Source of the DNA: Telopea speciosissima
Taxonomy: Eukaryota; Streptophyta; Magnoliopsida; Proteales; Proteaceae
Length of the DNA stretch: 64,000 bases
Assembly (NCBI RefSeq): GCF_018873765.1
Contig: NC_057919.1
Location: 19,260,698-19,324,697, forward strand
Reading direction: 5' to 3'
Position 1 is the first letter of the stretch. Each line of letters opens with the position of its first letter. Of this stretch, positions 44,355-54,169 are shown piece by piece. The notes below the pieces were generated by a model. That model was not told the origin of the DNA. It made no database searches and worked only from the letters and a program-made list of their open reading frames with translations. Position numbers and translations under genes: made by a program.

Positions 44355-46652
44355 TTAACTGTTCCCAGACAAAGGTTCTGAGCTAAGGTTGGTGGCTACA
44401 ATGGGACTTCTCACCACGTGATTCCCTCTAACTTCAACCCAACTGAGAGAACCATGAACCACAACCTCCTTCATCCTTTTTGGTCCTTCTATCCTCAACT
44501 TGTAACTCAATTTCTCATACTTGTTTCTGAAAACCAACTTGTCTGGTACCACATTCACCTTAAACCCATCCATGCCAATCACCTTAGCCTTATATGTTGA
44601 CATCCCATCTCCCACATTTGTCACTGTTCTCTGAAATTCTTTCACAATTTTGGTATCAGAAGACGAAACATTCGAATTAAAGAAGGCAATGAATGATGGG
44701 TAGTTGAGATCCAAAGATGGGTCTGAACAATTGTAAACAGAGGACCTTGTGATCATCTGGATTTGCTTCATGGTGAAATTCAATGCACAGAGAAGCCTCA
44801 CATAATCATCGGTGCCTGCGTCGTATATTAGTCCTGGCTCGAGCGCCTTATTCGGATTAATTTGGCCTGCTCCCATTGCTAGAGGACTTGCTGGTTTGTT
44901 ATTGTCTTGGGTATCAGTGATGGGGTTGAGAGTGTTATCTAATGAATCTGCTGTAGTCATAATAGCTGATCGGATTGCGGCAGGGCTCCATTCGGGGTGA
45001 GCCGCCTTCAACAATGCCGCAACTCCAGCTGCATGAGGACAAGACATTGATGTGCCAGAGATTATATTGAAGTTGTTGAAGAGCCGAACAGATCCATCAT
45101 CCAACACCGGGATAGCTTCAGCCCATGATGCCAAAACAAGGGAGCCAGGAGCCATAACATCAGGCTTCAACACAATTGGGCAATTTGGTGATGGCCCTCT
45201 AGAACTGTAACTAGCCACACTTGGTGCTGGCTTTGTACCAAGAACAGTCTTTCTGAATTCAAAATTGGCTCTTGGATCAGAGTTCCTTTTAATGTAATCT
45301 AAGACAGGTTGACCATCTTGAGGGCTTAAGAAAGCCACAGGAGATGTGCTCTCAATGTAGAATAGCATGCCAGTGGTGTTGGATATGAAGATCCCTCCAG
45401 CTACTTTTGCAGACCTAACATAATAGACTTGATCACTTACAGAATTGTTCTTGTCTAGGCAAACCACAATCTTATCTCTAACTTTCTTCAATTCTTTCTC
45501 ACTAGTGCAGGCTCCCATGAACACAAGGGGCAATTGGGTCAGGGACATATTTCCACCGTACAGTGTCGCGGCTGTGACTGCTACTCCATTGCCTAGAGTT
45601 ATGATACCTTTAAATTCGCGGTCTATAGTTCCAGCAGCTACAGTCATGATCCATGGTGTTCCATTGTGTAGGGTCCCTATATAAGGCCCCTGATTTCCAG
45701 CTGAAGATGACACCAAAATGCCTTTCTCCATTGCTGCAAAAGAGGCAATGGCAATTGCATCTTCATACAAAGGAGTCCCATCCATGCCCAAAGACAGAGA
45801 CATAATGTCCACCCCATCTAAAATTGCTTGGTCTATTGCAGCAATGATATCAGATGTGTAGGCACCTTCATCCCAAAGAGCCTTGTACATGGCCACATGT
45901 GCCCTCGGCGCCATCCCTCGTGCCGTCCCACTGGCATAGCCAAAGTAGGAAGCACCAGCCACATAGTTGCCAGCCGCTGTTGAAGATGTGTGGGTCCCAT
46001 GGCCATCGGTGTCTCGGGTCGAATTCATGGCAATTGTCACATTTGGGTTGTGACTAACTAGACCTTTGTTGAAGTACCTTGCTCCAACAAGCTTCTTGTT
46101 GCACATTGAAGAATTGAACTTGGTGCCTTCAACACATTCTCCTTTCCATCTAGATGGAACATCAGACATCCCTTCATCTATGAAGCTCTCGCTCTCCGGC
46201 CAAATTCCGGTGTCAACTAGTCCAATTATGACATCTTTGCCATAATTTGAAACAGGCCATGCACCTGAGTCTGAATTGAGGCCAAGGAATTCAAATGTAT
46301 GGGTTGTATCAATGGTGATGGGCATGTCTAGTACTGATGAAAGGTAACCTGGTGACTCTTTGAGTGATTCAAGCTCAGAAGGAGAGAGAATTGCAGTAAA
46401 GCCATGGATGGCATTGGTGTAAGTATAGATAAGGTTAGAGGTAGAACTAGTACTAGTACTAGAACTGTCAGATACTGAAGAAAGGGTTGCTCTGTACCAA
46501 CTGTGGTGGCTGGAGAAGGCTTTGGGCATGACAGACAAGTCCATATGAACGATGTACATGTTTGATTTTTGTGCTACTATGGAGATCAGATGTGAGGAAT
46601 GAAAAAGGATGAACAGCACAGACAAGAAGAAGAAGCTAATTGGGTTAGCCAT
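44355..46652 (-). CDS. Subtilisin-like serine protease, SBT1 group (SBT1.9-like)
   Basis: One uninterrupted exon of 765 residues from ATG 46652. A TTG-initiated extension just upstream is not needed. Domains: signal peptide (about 1-28), I9 prodomain (about 33-120, MYIVHMDLS to THTFEFLGL), and S8 catalytic domain with a protease-associated insert at about 360-470. A C-terminal fibronectin-III-like domain (about 655-760) starts near LNYPSF and includes RTVTNVG. Catalytic residues are all present: D147 (VDTGIWPES), H218 (DGHGTHTSSTAAG), oxyanion N320 (SSAGNQGP) and S535 (GTSMSCPHAAG). Several N-glycosylation sequons are visible. Length and lack of introns fit SBT1 proteases, which are secreted to the cell wall and process proteins or peptides there. 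Substrate cannot be inferred. The gene lies between two copies of a duplicated flanking segment. The SBT1.9 subgroup is tentative. Confidence 0.95.
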   Translation of the reverse strand: MANPISFFFLSVLFILFHSSHLISIVAQKSNMYIVHMDLSVMPKAFSSHHSWYRATLSSVSDSSSTSTSSTSNLIYTYTNAIHGFTAILSPSELESLKESPGYLSSVLDMPITIDTTHTFEFLGLNSDSGAWPVSNYGKDVIIGLVDTGIWPESESFIDEGMSDVPSRWKGECVEGTKFNSSMCNKKLVGARYFNKGLVSHNPNVTIAMNSTRDTDGHGTHTSSTAAGNYVAGASYFGYASGTARGMAPRAHVAMYKALWDEGAYTSDIIAAIDQAILDGVDIMSLSLGMDGTPLYEDAIAIASFAAMEKGILVSSSAGNQGPYIGTLHNGTPWIMTVAAGTIDREFKGIITLGNGVAVTAATLYGGNMSLTQLPLVFMGACTSEKELKKVRDKIVVCLDKNNSVSDQVYYVRSAKVAGGIFISNTTGMLFYIESTSPVAFLSPQDGQPVLDYIKRNSDPRANFEFRKTVLGTKPAPSVASYSSRGPSPNCPIVLKPDVMAPGSLVLASWAEAIPVLDDGSVRLFNNFNIISGTSMSCPHAAGVAALLKAAHPEWSPAAIRSAIMTTADSLDNTLNPITDTQDNNKPASPLAMGAGQINPNKALEPGLIYDAGTDDYVRLLCALNFTMKQIQMITRSSVYNCSDPSLDLNYPSFIAFFNSNVSSSDTKIVKEFQRTVTNVGDGMSTYKAKVIGMDGFKVNVVPDKLVFRNKYEKLSYKLRIEGPKRMKEVVVHGSLSWVEVRGNHVVRSPIVATNLSSEPLSGNS

Positions 46653-46687
46653 GGCTGGAGATTGTAGCAATTAACTTAGACTAGGTG

Positions 46688-46695
46688 TTTATAAA
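46688..46695 (-). promoter_or_regulatory. TATA-like box of the subtilase gene
   Basis: TTTATAAA on the minus strand, 36-43 bases before ATG 46652. If used it implies a very short 5' UTR of about 5-15 bases. Another promoter further upstream is possible. Confidence 0.35.
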
Positions 46696-47484
46696 GAAGG
46701 AATTTTGAAGGAGAACATTGGAGATCACAAAACATATGCTTCCCTTTTTCTTCTTTTCTTTTGATAGCCTCAATTTGTGGATTCCATTGTCCATCATCTT
46801 CATGGAATTGATTAAAGGAGATTCCTCTCACTGGTCCTCCATGATTTTTATCCCAATTTTGGATGTGGTGGATACAAGGCAAACAGTTTGCTTCACTGAT
46901 TGACCAGATATAAATCTATCCAGTCTATATACAGGTTGGTGATGGCGTCATTGCCTTTGTTTGAGGCAGAGCCTTCAATACCCACTTGTTGTGGTATGTT
47001 CACATGGGGAGCTATGGATCGAGCTTGTCAATACATGGTCTGGTTCAGTCCAACAAGGTAAGCCCTACTCGTGTTCGATCATGTGCGTGAGTGACCTTTG
47101 GACTCTTTCGAACATTGCCTGTCAAGTGTCAAGTGTCAAGTGTCGGCTAATTACTTCATTTGTTAGTTGTTACCACTCCAACTCCAAGAAGATGGCATTG
47201 AGTGTATAATTGAGTCTCTTTCTTATTTCTACTTTTTATCAAAAAGAAAGATAAGACACAACATAATGGATCAAAAATCTGGAGTTCACAAACATCAAAC
47301 ATTATAAGGTGGATAAGAAGATAACAGAGAGAGTAAAAGAAGCTAAGAAGAGACTGCCTCAACTTCACATAATCTGTTATATTCATCAAACATTCGATGC
47401 CCACTATCACTAGGAACTATGAGTACCTGTTTGAGAATTATGGGTGTGGTCCTCCAACTTTCTTTCATCAGGAATGCATCATGG

Positions 47485-47885
47485 TAGAGGTGTCACTCGG
47501 TTAGTTTGGACCGGTTTTGGTTCGGTTTAATTGGTTTCACTGTCAGAAACCAATCCAATAAGGATGCATCGGTTATGGTTCGGTTTTGGTTTTGTATCTT
47601 ATCGGTTTGGGTTCAGTTCACCATGTAAATATATCCTTAAGTATGGAACAAATCATGTTTTTTATTAATTTCGAGCTATTATCGGTTTCTTATCAGATTA
47701 TATCAGTTTTGGTTCGACTTCGGTCTGGTTTTCTTATGTCAGTTCAGTTTCTTATTGGTTTGGATCGGTGTTGTAAAACCTAATCCAAAACCGGTCCAAT
47801 AGGTTCATTAAGAGGTTTCAATTTGGTCCAATTTTAGATGGTTCGGTCCGGTTTCGTCAATTCAGACCAGGGTTTGACACCCCTA
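47485..47885. mobile_element. Non-autonomous hAT element, TAGAGGTGTCA ends, 401 bp
   Basis: Ends TAGAGGTGTCA and TGACACCCCTA, flanked by a perfect 8-bp duplication CATCATGG (47477-47484 and 47886-47893). The empty site is visible in copy X at about 43230-43245. Confidence 0.9.
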
Positions 47886-48417
47886 CATCATGGTGTTAGT
47901 AATCAGAAACAGATTGGGTGAATCGTCATATACAAATACCAATCGGTTGAGCTTAATCCCGATTCCAACCGATTCCTGCAACCTTCTTTTTAATCACTCA
48001 TTATTAATAGGACCGAGTTTCCCTCCACCCACGGTGGCCGCGGGGCGGGAGAGGGCAGGAATGGGTATTGCGAAGGTATTTTTGAACATACTAAAACCCT
48101 ATGAGGGATTTGTGAACCCTAGGATGGTGGGTGAACCACCCTCTATTGGTGGAGGGAAACTTAGTCCTTATTCATATTTGATTTTCATTTTTGGATTATG
48201 TTTTCTTCTTTTTAGTTAATAAAATAACAAAAAAATCATTTAAACTTATCTCTTGTAGCAAGATACCCGGCCCCCAAATTGATTGAATCAAAAGATTCCA
48301 ATTTCAAAGGTTCCAATTGATTCCAATCCAATTTGCATCAAAATCAATAAAGGCTAATCCTATGTTTGATTACTTATACTTGAACCTTGGGATGAATATA
48401 GCTTATTAGATTGCGGT

Positions 48418-48595
48418 GAATAATTATCGCCTCCAATTCGCTGCCCGCTCCAATTTCCTCCAATTCCTTACATAGGAGTGGAAATGACCACCCTACCCCA
48501 CCTTGGGTAGTATGTTCGGGCAGGGGGTAGGGTGGTCATTTCCACTCCTATGTAAGGAATTGAAGCGAACAGCAAATTGGAGGGGATAACGATTC
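48418..48595. mobile_element. Palindromic miniature element, GTTCGGGCAGG family, copy 3
   Basis: A nearly perfect foldback: TTATCGCCTCCAATTCGCTG pairs with the right end, and the inner GGAGTGGAAATGACCACCCT pairs exactly. The centre is GTATGTTCGGGCAGGGG. The right end GGAGGGGATAACGATTC matches the 25959 copy. Confidence 0.75.
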
Positions 48596-48870
48596 ACGCC
48601 ACACTTGTTCAGCTATTATGATATATTGCCAATCTCTCCTTTGACCAAAAAATATATACATTGCTACTCTCTTTTAGCATTTTCTAATATCTTGTGATTC
48701 TATCCAGCACCTACCATTAGAGATATCACATGCAGATGTATGTGAGCCAATAAAATAAAGGGGTAGTTCAAGTGTACACTTCAATATTAAGGTTTCATCT
48801 TAAAACAAATTGGTTCAAAGTGGGGTGGACTCTTGTGGCTCTTATACTTGATAGTCTAAGCTCCCACAGT

Positions 48871-50029
48871 CTTAGTTAGTAAGTTCGGGAACGGCAATTG
48901 AACGGGAACGGATACGTACGGCAATTAAAAGGACTAGACGGTAATAATACTTTTTAAAAATTCGCTTCATAAAATGCATACGGTAATAATACGATACGCG
49001 TTTAATACGTGTATAATACGGCATAGACGGCAATAATACTTTAAAAAACGGGCATATATTCATTATATAACATGCATTCACCACCTAATAAACAAAATAA
49101 TATCATGATTTTATAAACTAAAATAAACACAATAATATAATATCTTATATTACATCTCTAAGATTAGCACTTAAAATATCAAAATATCAATAAAGTAGTC
49201 TCTAAACGAGAGAGACCCACACCCCATAGTGGAGAAGGTTTTTTTTTTTTTTGGTTGAACCATAGTGGAAAATGTGAGAATTTTCAACCAAAAGTGAAGT
49301 TGAGGTTAGATTTCCACAAAATTCCAATTTCAGACAATGAGAATAAGAATAAAACAGAAATAAGGAGACCTGCAAGGCATCTTAAAACGAGAACACAACA
49401 ACTGAAGCTAAAAAAAAAAGGAAAAATTATGTGATTAACTACAAATGAGAATAGGGAAAAAATAGGAAACTTGCTGTTTACCAAATTAATTAATCCTTGT
49501 AGATAAGAGTGAAACAGAGGATAGGTGAACGTGGATTGTGAGAAACCGAAAATAAAAAAGGTTTCCGTTTCTATTTTCCATGGAGATGCAGTTGGAACTT
49601 GTGATTTTTCGTTTGATTAGCAAACAATACGAAATAGAGAAAGGGATACTAACCACAGTGGAAGAAGTTCTTCCAAGAACAACATGGAAGAAGAAATAAA
49701 CATGAGCTTTCGCCGCGGCTGCTGCGCCTCGCCGCGCCGCCGCGCCGATGTTGTTGCCGCTTGACGATAGGTGTTGAACGGAGATGGAGGGCGCCTGCCT
49801 TCTAGGGTTGACTTGGGGAAACACAAATCACAAAAGAAGAGAAAGTGAAATCGTGAAAAATTCTAATCTTTGGGGTTTTTTTTTTTTTTTTTAAAACATT
49901 AGAGTAAAATTTAAAAAGTATAAACGTATAATACGATTATACAGTATAATCGGATCGATTAAAAATGCGTTTTAAAAATACGGAAAGTGTGGGGCGATTA
50001 TGCTCAAAACGGAGCTACTACTAACTAAG
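48871..50029. mobile_element. DNA-transposon-like insertion of 1159 bp with 11-bp inverted ends
   Basis: Ends CTTAGTTAGTA and TACTAACTAAG are exact complements. Flanks CCCACAGT and CCCAATGT match at 6 of 8, suggesting hAT. Subterminal motifs TAATACGA/TATAATACG occur on both sides. A GC-rich block (49700-49805) stands out from the AT-rich body and may be captured. Confidence 0.6.
49660..49830 (-). pseudogene. GC-rich exon-like fragment within the 1159-bp insertion
   Basis: On the minus strand a CG-rich stretch around GCGGCGCGGCGAGGCGCAGC is followed by a frame with AHVYFFFHVVLGRTSSTV and a GT site. Composition is unlike its surroundings. The parent gene is not recognised and no intact product is expected. 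Confidence 0.3.
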
Positions 50030-50824
50030 CCCAATGTGGGATTACTATCTCAATACTTCCCCTTGTGTGCAGGTCTTACTTGGCTCTGTCTTCGTGGGTG
50101 GAGCAGGGCCCATCATTGCATAGGCCCAACATATCTGCTCTGATACAATATTTAGCTTCCATCTTAAATCAATTGGTTCAAAGTGGGATGGTCTCTTGTG
50201 GTTCTTATACTTGATAGTGTGAGCATCAATAGCCGATGTGGAATTATTACCTCAATATTTAACAATCATAGTGCAAGAAGTGACCAAAGAAAGACAAAAA
50301 AAAAAATAAAAATAAAAAAAAATCATTTGTACTTTAAACTGGGCTAGAAAGAGTAAGAGAAAAAATTACTATAATTGTAAGCAATTACACGAGATTGGTC
50401 ATCCTCCAAATAGGTAATAATGGTGCCAACTGGAATCATGAACAGATAGCTAGACATTCTTCTCCACATTGATATGGACATACGAAACTTCTTGGTTTAA
50501 AATATCACAAGCCATGACTTGTGAAACAACACAAAGAAAGAGAGAAGCTTCTCATGAGTTCCATTATCAAGATCACCTCAATCACATTCAATCAAATGGA
50601 GAAAGAATTTTCAGTTTCTTTTGTTTTCATTCATTGAAAAACCATTCAACCGCACGTCTCGTGAGGAGAGAGTCATAGGGTTTGTTTGCTTTTTTCCCCA
50701 AAGAAAAGAAAAAATGAAAATAGCAACTACATCTATGGGTTGGCAAGAATATGGAAAAGGCAATGTCAGGGGGTAGCCCCTTTAATTTGTGTGTGCTTGT
50801 GTTTTCTCTCTCTCAAATTTGAAG

Positions 50825-50935
50825 GAAGCCTTAATGTAATCACGGGAAGTTGAACCAACAAGAGTAAGTCCACCTGCAACTTCTTTCAATGAATTGAGAG
50901 GAACCTGTTCCAAATTTCACCTATAATAATTGACT
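50825..50935 (-). other. Possible tiny subtilase-like remnant in copy Y (weak)
   Basis: The minus-strand frame reads LKEVAGGLTLVG, then RDYIKASFKFE. This loosely resembles VAGGIFIS and DYIKRNSDPRANFEF in the protease-associated region of the neighbouring subtilase. The similarity is short and may be chance. Confidence 0.2.
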
Positions 50936-51397
50936 GGTTTTCATAAAACTAAGAATGAAACCAAGAGAATCAGTAAAATGGAAGAGTTCATTGTTGGTAT
51001 ACCTTCAATGCTAAAACAATTTCATTTTGCTTTTTGTATGAGAAAATTCTTTATTCTAAGATAGATTTAAACTTCTGGTGTGTTTCTATCTCTACTTTGT
51101 CTAGTAATGAAGGATACCAAGTGAAGTACTTACTGTATCTGTATGGTTGATCACACAAGGAACCTATTTCAATAGACAAATCCAATGTTTATACATTCCA
51201 AAAGGGTCTAGTTATGGGTATGCTTGGACGCAACCCATTGACATCTTTAACCAAAAACCATGGATAATGATCAGATTAACTACATAAAAGTGCAAGGCAC
51301 CTCTTGCCAAGACTTGCATCTGGGGCAAATAACTATTATATATGAAGGGAAAAATATCCATGAGAAAGAAGCAATAATTTTTTGTTGGGAGAATGTT

Positions 51398-51466
51398 CTC
51401 TGTGCCGCAAACGCAGGCTGTGCTCACCCCCATGTGCCTGAGCGCAGTCTGCACTGCGGCACAGAG
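51398..51466. repeat. 69-bp hairpin with about 28-bp arms
   Basis: CTCTGTGCCGCAAACGCAGG pairs with the right arm ending CTGCGGCACAGAG, with few mismatches and a loop of about 13 bases. It is GC-rich in AT-rich surroundings. Confidence 0.6.
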
Positions 51467-51589
51467 ATCATCGCCCCTTTTTTTTTTTTCTAGTTAGGGA
51501 GGGGGGGTGGAAGGGGTGGTTTAACCCAAACTTGGCCTTTCAAACAACAAGCTCCAGCCCACCCGACCAAACTGAACAATTTTTACATC

Positions 51590-52775
51590 GAAACACAATT
51601 TTTTATTTTTTTATTATTTTTGTGAATGGATAATATATTAAAAAAAACAAAGACTAAATCTACCAAGGAGGAAAGATCCCAACAAATTAAAGAAAACAAA
51701 ACAACTATCAAATGGATACAACAAAACCTAGTGGGAGCTAAGACAACCAAACAAATGGGGGAACATCAAAACAAAAAAAAGGGGGGAGAGGTGGTAGAAG
51801 CAAAGAAAAAAAGATGATACAACAAAACTAGGAGGAGAAACAAGAGGATCGAAGATCCCAAGCCAACTGGCCAGATGTCTATTTCTTAATTATAATAGTA
51901 TTTTTTTTTTTGATAAGAAATTATGATAGTATCTAGAGGTACTAAATAGTTCAATAGTTAGGGTGGACACCTCATTTGTATAATGAATCAAGATGTTCTG
52001 AAATATTGCGGGACCCAATGTTTATAGTTCTGGAGGACCTTGTGCCCCCAACAGTGTTCCAAATCCTTGGGATGACCTTATAGTATTAAAAACCGTCTAA
52101 AAATGAGTTTTGAAAATCATGATAAAATGGTTTTGTTAAATAGATGAGACTTGGGCCGAACCCAACAAAAACAAGGCCCCACCTTGGTTCAAGGTCACAT
52201 TTGAACCTGTCCGAAACCCCCCATGGCCAGCCCAAGTCAACCAAGTGCATTGGCCTTATCTCGCCATTGCTTACCAATAGACTTATCTAAATCATCCTAA
52301 AAGGGGCTCCTGCAAATCGATTTTACCACTCTCCTTCAAGGATTCATCGATCAAGATTCATGGTATCGTGTATTGGTCCCATAATATCTCTCCTTTGATC
52401 TCTTCAAGATCCTTAATTAGTTTTACCCCAAAGCACAATATATATAAATCAATCGCCAAAGTAATTGAACCTGCCAAACAAAATTGAAACAGTAAAATCT
52501 TTTAATTAGTGGCCTAAAACTAATTAAGGATCCCAAATAAGAAAACCAACAAATAAAAACAACTAAGGCAACTATATACACCTCATCAGAAAACCCCAAA
52601 AAGACACAATACGCCTATTTTTTTGCACAATTCATAGTGAGATGCTCGAAGGATCTTGGTCTTGACCTCAAACTCAATGGCATTCAATATTTGATTGAAG
52701 GAACGAGAAGAAGTCATCCATCTACACTTGTTCTTTTCCTACCATATATGATAGACTAGAGCACATTAAATCATG
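51590..52775 (-). pseudogene. LINE remnant, minus strand (C-terminal peptide and A-rich end)
   Basis: At 52775-52600 the minus strand reads LVYHIW, EKNKCRWMTSSRSFNQIL and AIEFEVKTKILRASHYELCK, resembling the C-terminal tail of plant LINE reverse transcriptases. The T-rich stretch before AATGGATAATATATTAAAAA at about 51598-51650 looks like the complement of a LINE 3' end. Sequence in between is too decayed to read. Confidence 0.45.
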
Positions 52776-53679
52776 AAAATTTTACACGTATCTATCCTGA
52801 GGTAAGGCTTAATTACAGATCCATCCATGTGTTTTAGATATTTATGCGTATCTCCCTTGCTTTCCCAAATAATTAGTAAGTAAACCATTCGGTTTTTACC
52901 ACACAAAAAAAAACCATTCCGTTAATTGTGAATGGTAAAAGTGTTTTAGACATTTTATGACCAATAATATACCCTTTCATCCCAACCTGCAATTGGAACC
53001 CTCATCACATTATCACCGAGAGGGTTTTAATTTAAACGATTTGGTTCGAATTCAGTAAACGGTTTCTGTTTTATTTGTACACATTTATGTATATCTAAGA
53101 GTGTTAAACGGTCTGGTTAGGTTTAAACCATTTAATTAAATGGTCTCAATTTTAAAATTATAACCGAACCATTTATTAAACGGTTTGATTCGATTTTGAT
53201 TTGATTTTGACATCCGTACGTGGAATGAATTAATTCCAAATTGCATTTGATGCTAATTAACCTTCGCGGGATATGTACATAGCTTTTCTCCATCCTGATC
53301 TGTACCTACACATGAGAGATAATTTTGCATCAAATGTCTTGTTGATTTCTTTTTTTGAAACTTTTTCATTTCGTACTAAATTTATATGGTGGCAGGGAAT
53401 CAAACTACAGACCCACTGCATCGGAATTGCTACAGGTACAAAATGATGAGATATATCAGATTGATGATAAAGATGATTTTGTGCTGGATCAATCAGTAAA
53501 GCTCAATTTTGTCTCCGATTCTCTGTGATGGATTAATTCTTAAAGGTAATATAATTTCTTTAACCTACTCACAGTTATCTATGTATCTTGAGCAGTAACA
53601 GAGAACTTTAGTGACTAAGTTTTGATGGATTTGTTTGTTTGAATAAGAGTTTTAATCCCATTAGTGACGCACTGATGAT
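52776..53679. other. Intergenic, no gene
   Basis: A short hAT-like segment (TAAGAGTGTTAAACGG to TTTTGACATCC, about 53096-53215) lies here. No gene was found. Confidence 0.35.
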
Positions 53680-54161
53680 TACGGGTGTAAATCGGTCCTG
53701 AACCAGGTATTCAGTTCTGTTCAAAAGAGTGTTAGCGTTATCTGAACCGAACTGAGAACCAATACGGCAATACTGTTCTAAAAATTGATACTCAAACCGA
53801 ACCTGCTCAGTTCGTTTCGGTTCTGGTTCCTGTACTCGGTTCATATACTATAATATAGTAATATTATAAAGGGTATATTAATATACTATATTATGCTATA
53901 TATCGGACCATTATAAAATCTAATACTAATATTAGTAATATATACTATAATATATTAATATTATAATGTATTAATATATTATAATATATTAGTACCTAAA
54001 TTCAGTTCAAAGTTTTGCTTTGAACCGACGGTTCACATGTTGGAGTTGGAAACGAACCGAATTTGGTTTCTACATTTAAGATCCGGATTGTAAGCAAATT
54101 TTATTCTTTTTGGTTCAGTTCAGTTTATTCAATCTGGTTCCGATCCAATTTGACACCCTTA
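53680..54161. mobile_element. Non-autonomous hAT element, 482 bp
   Basis: Ends TACGGGTGTAAATCGG and CAATTTGACACCCTTA, with a perfect 8-bp duplication CTGATGAT (53672-53679 and 54162-54169). The AT-rich centre (TATTAATATA runs) resembles the 33325 element. Confidence 0.88.
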
Positions 54162-54169
54162 CTGATGAT

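Larger units (their letters stand above)
47040..50992. repeat. Subtilase flanking duplication, copy Y
   Basis: It matches copy X but is expanded by a 401-bp hAT element (47485-47885), a palindromic miniature element (48418-48595) and a 1159-bp insertion (48871-50029). Homology with X stops at GGAAGAGTTCA, about 140 bases before the position where the subtilase stop codon lies in the X context. No intact subtilase follows. Confidence 0.78.

Noticed and set aside
46653..46670. Six-residue N-terminal extension of the subtilase
   Set aside because: It would start at TTG. The ATG at 46652 directly precedes a good signal peptide.
49486..49826. Minus-strand frames of 69 and 112 codons
   Set aside because: They lie within a transposon-like insertion, have mixed composition and match no known protein. 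Kept only as a possible captured fragment.
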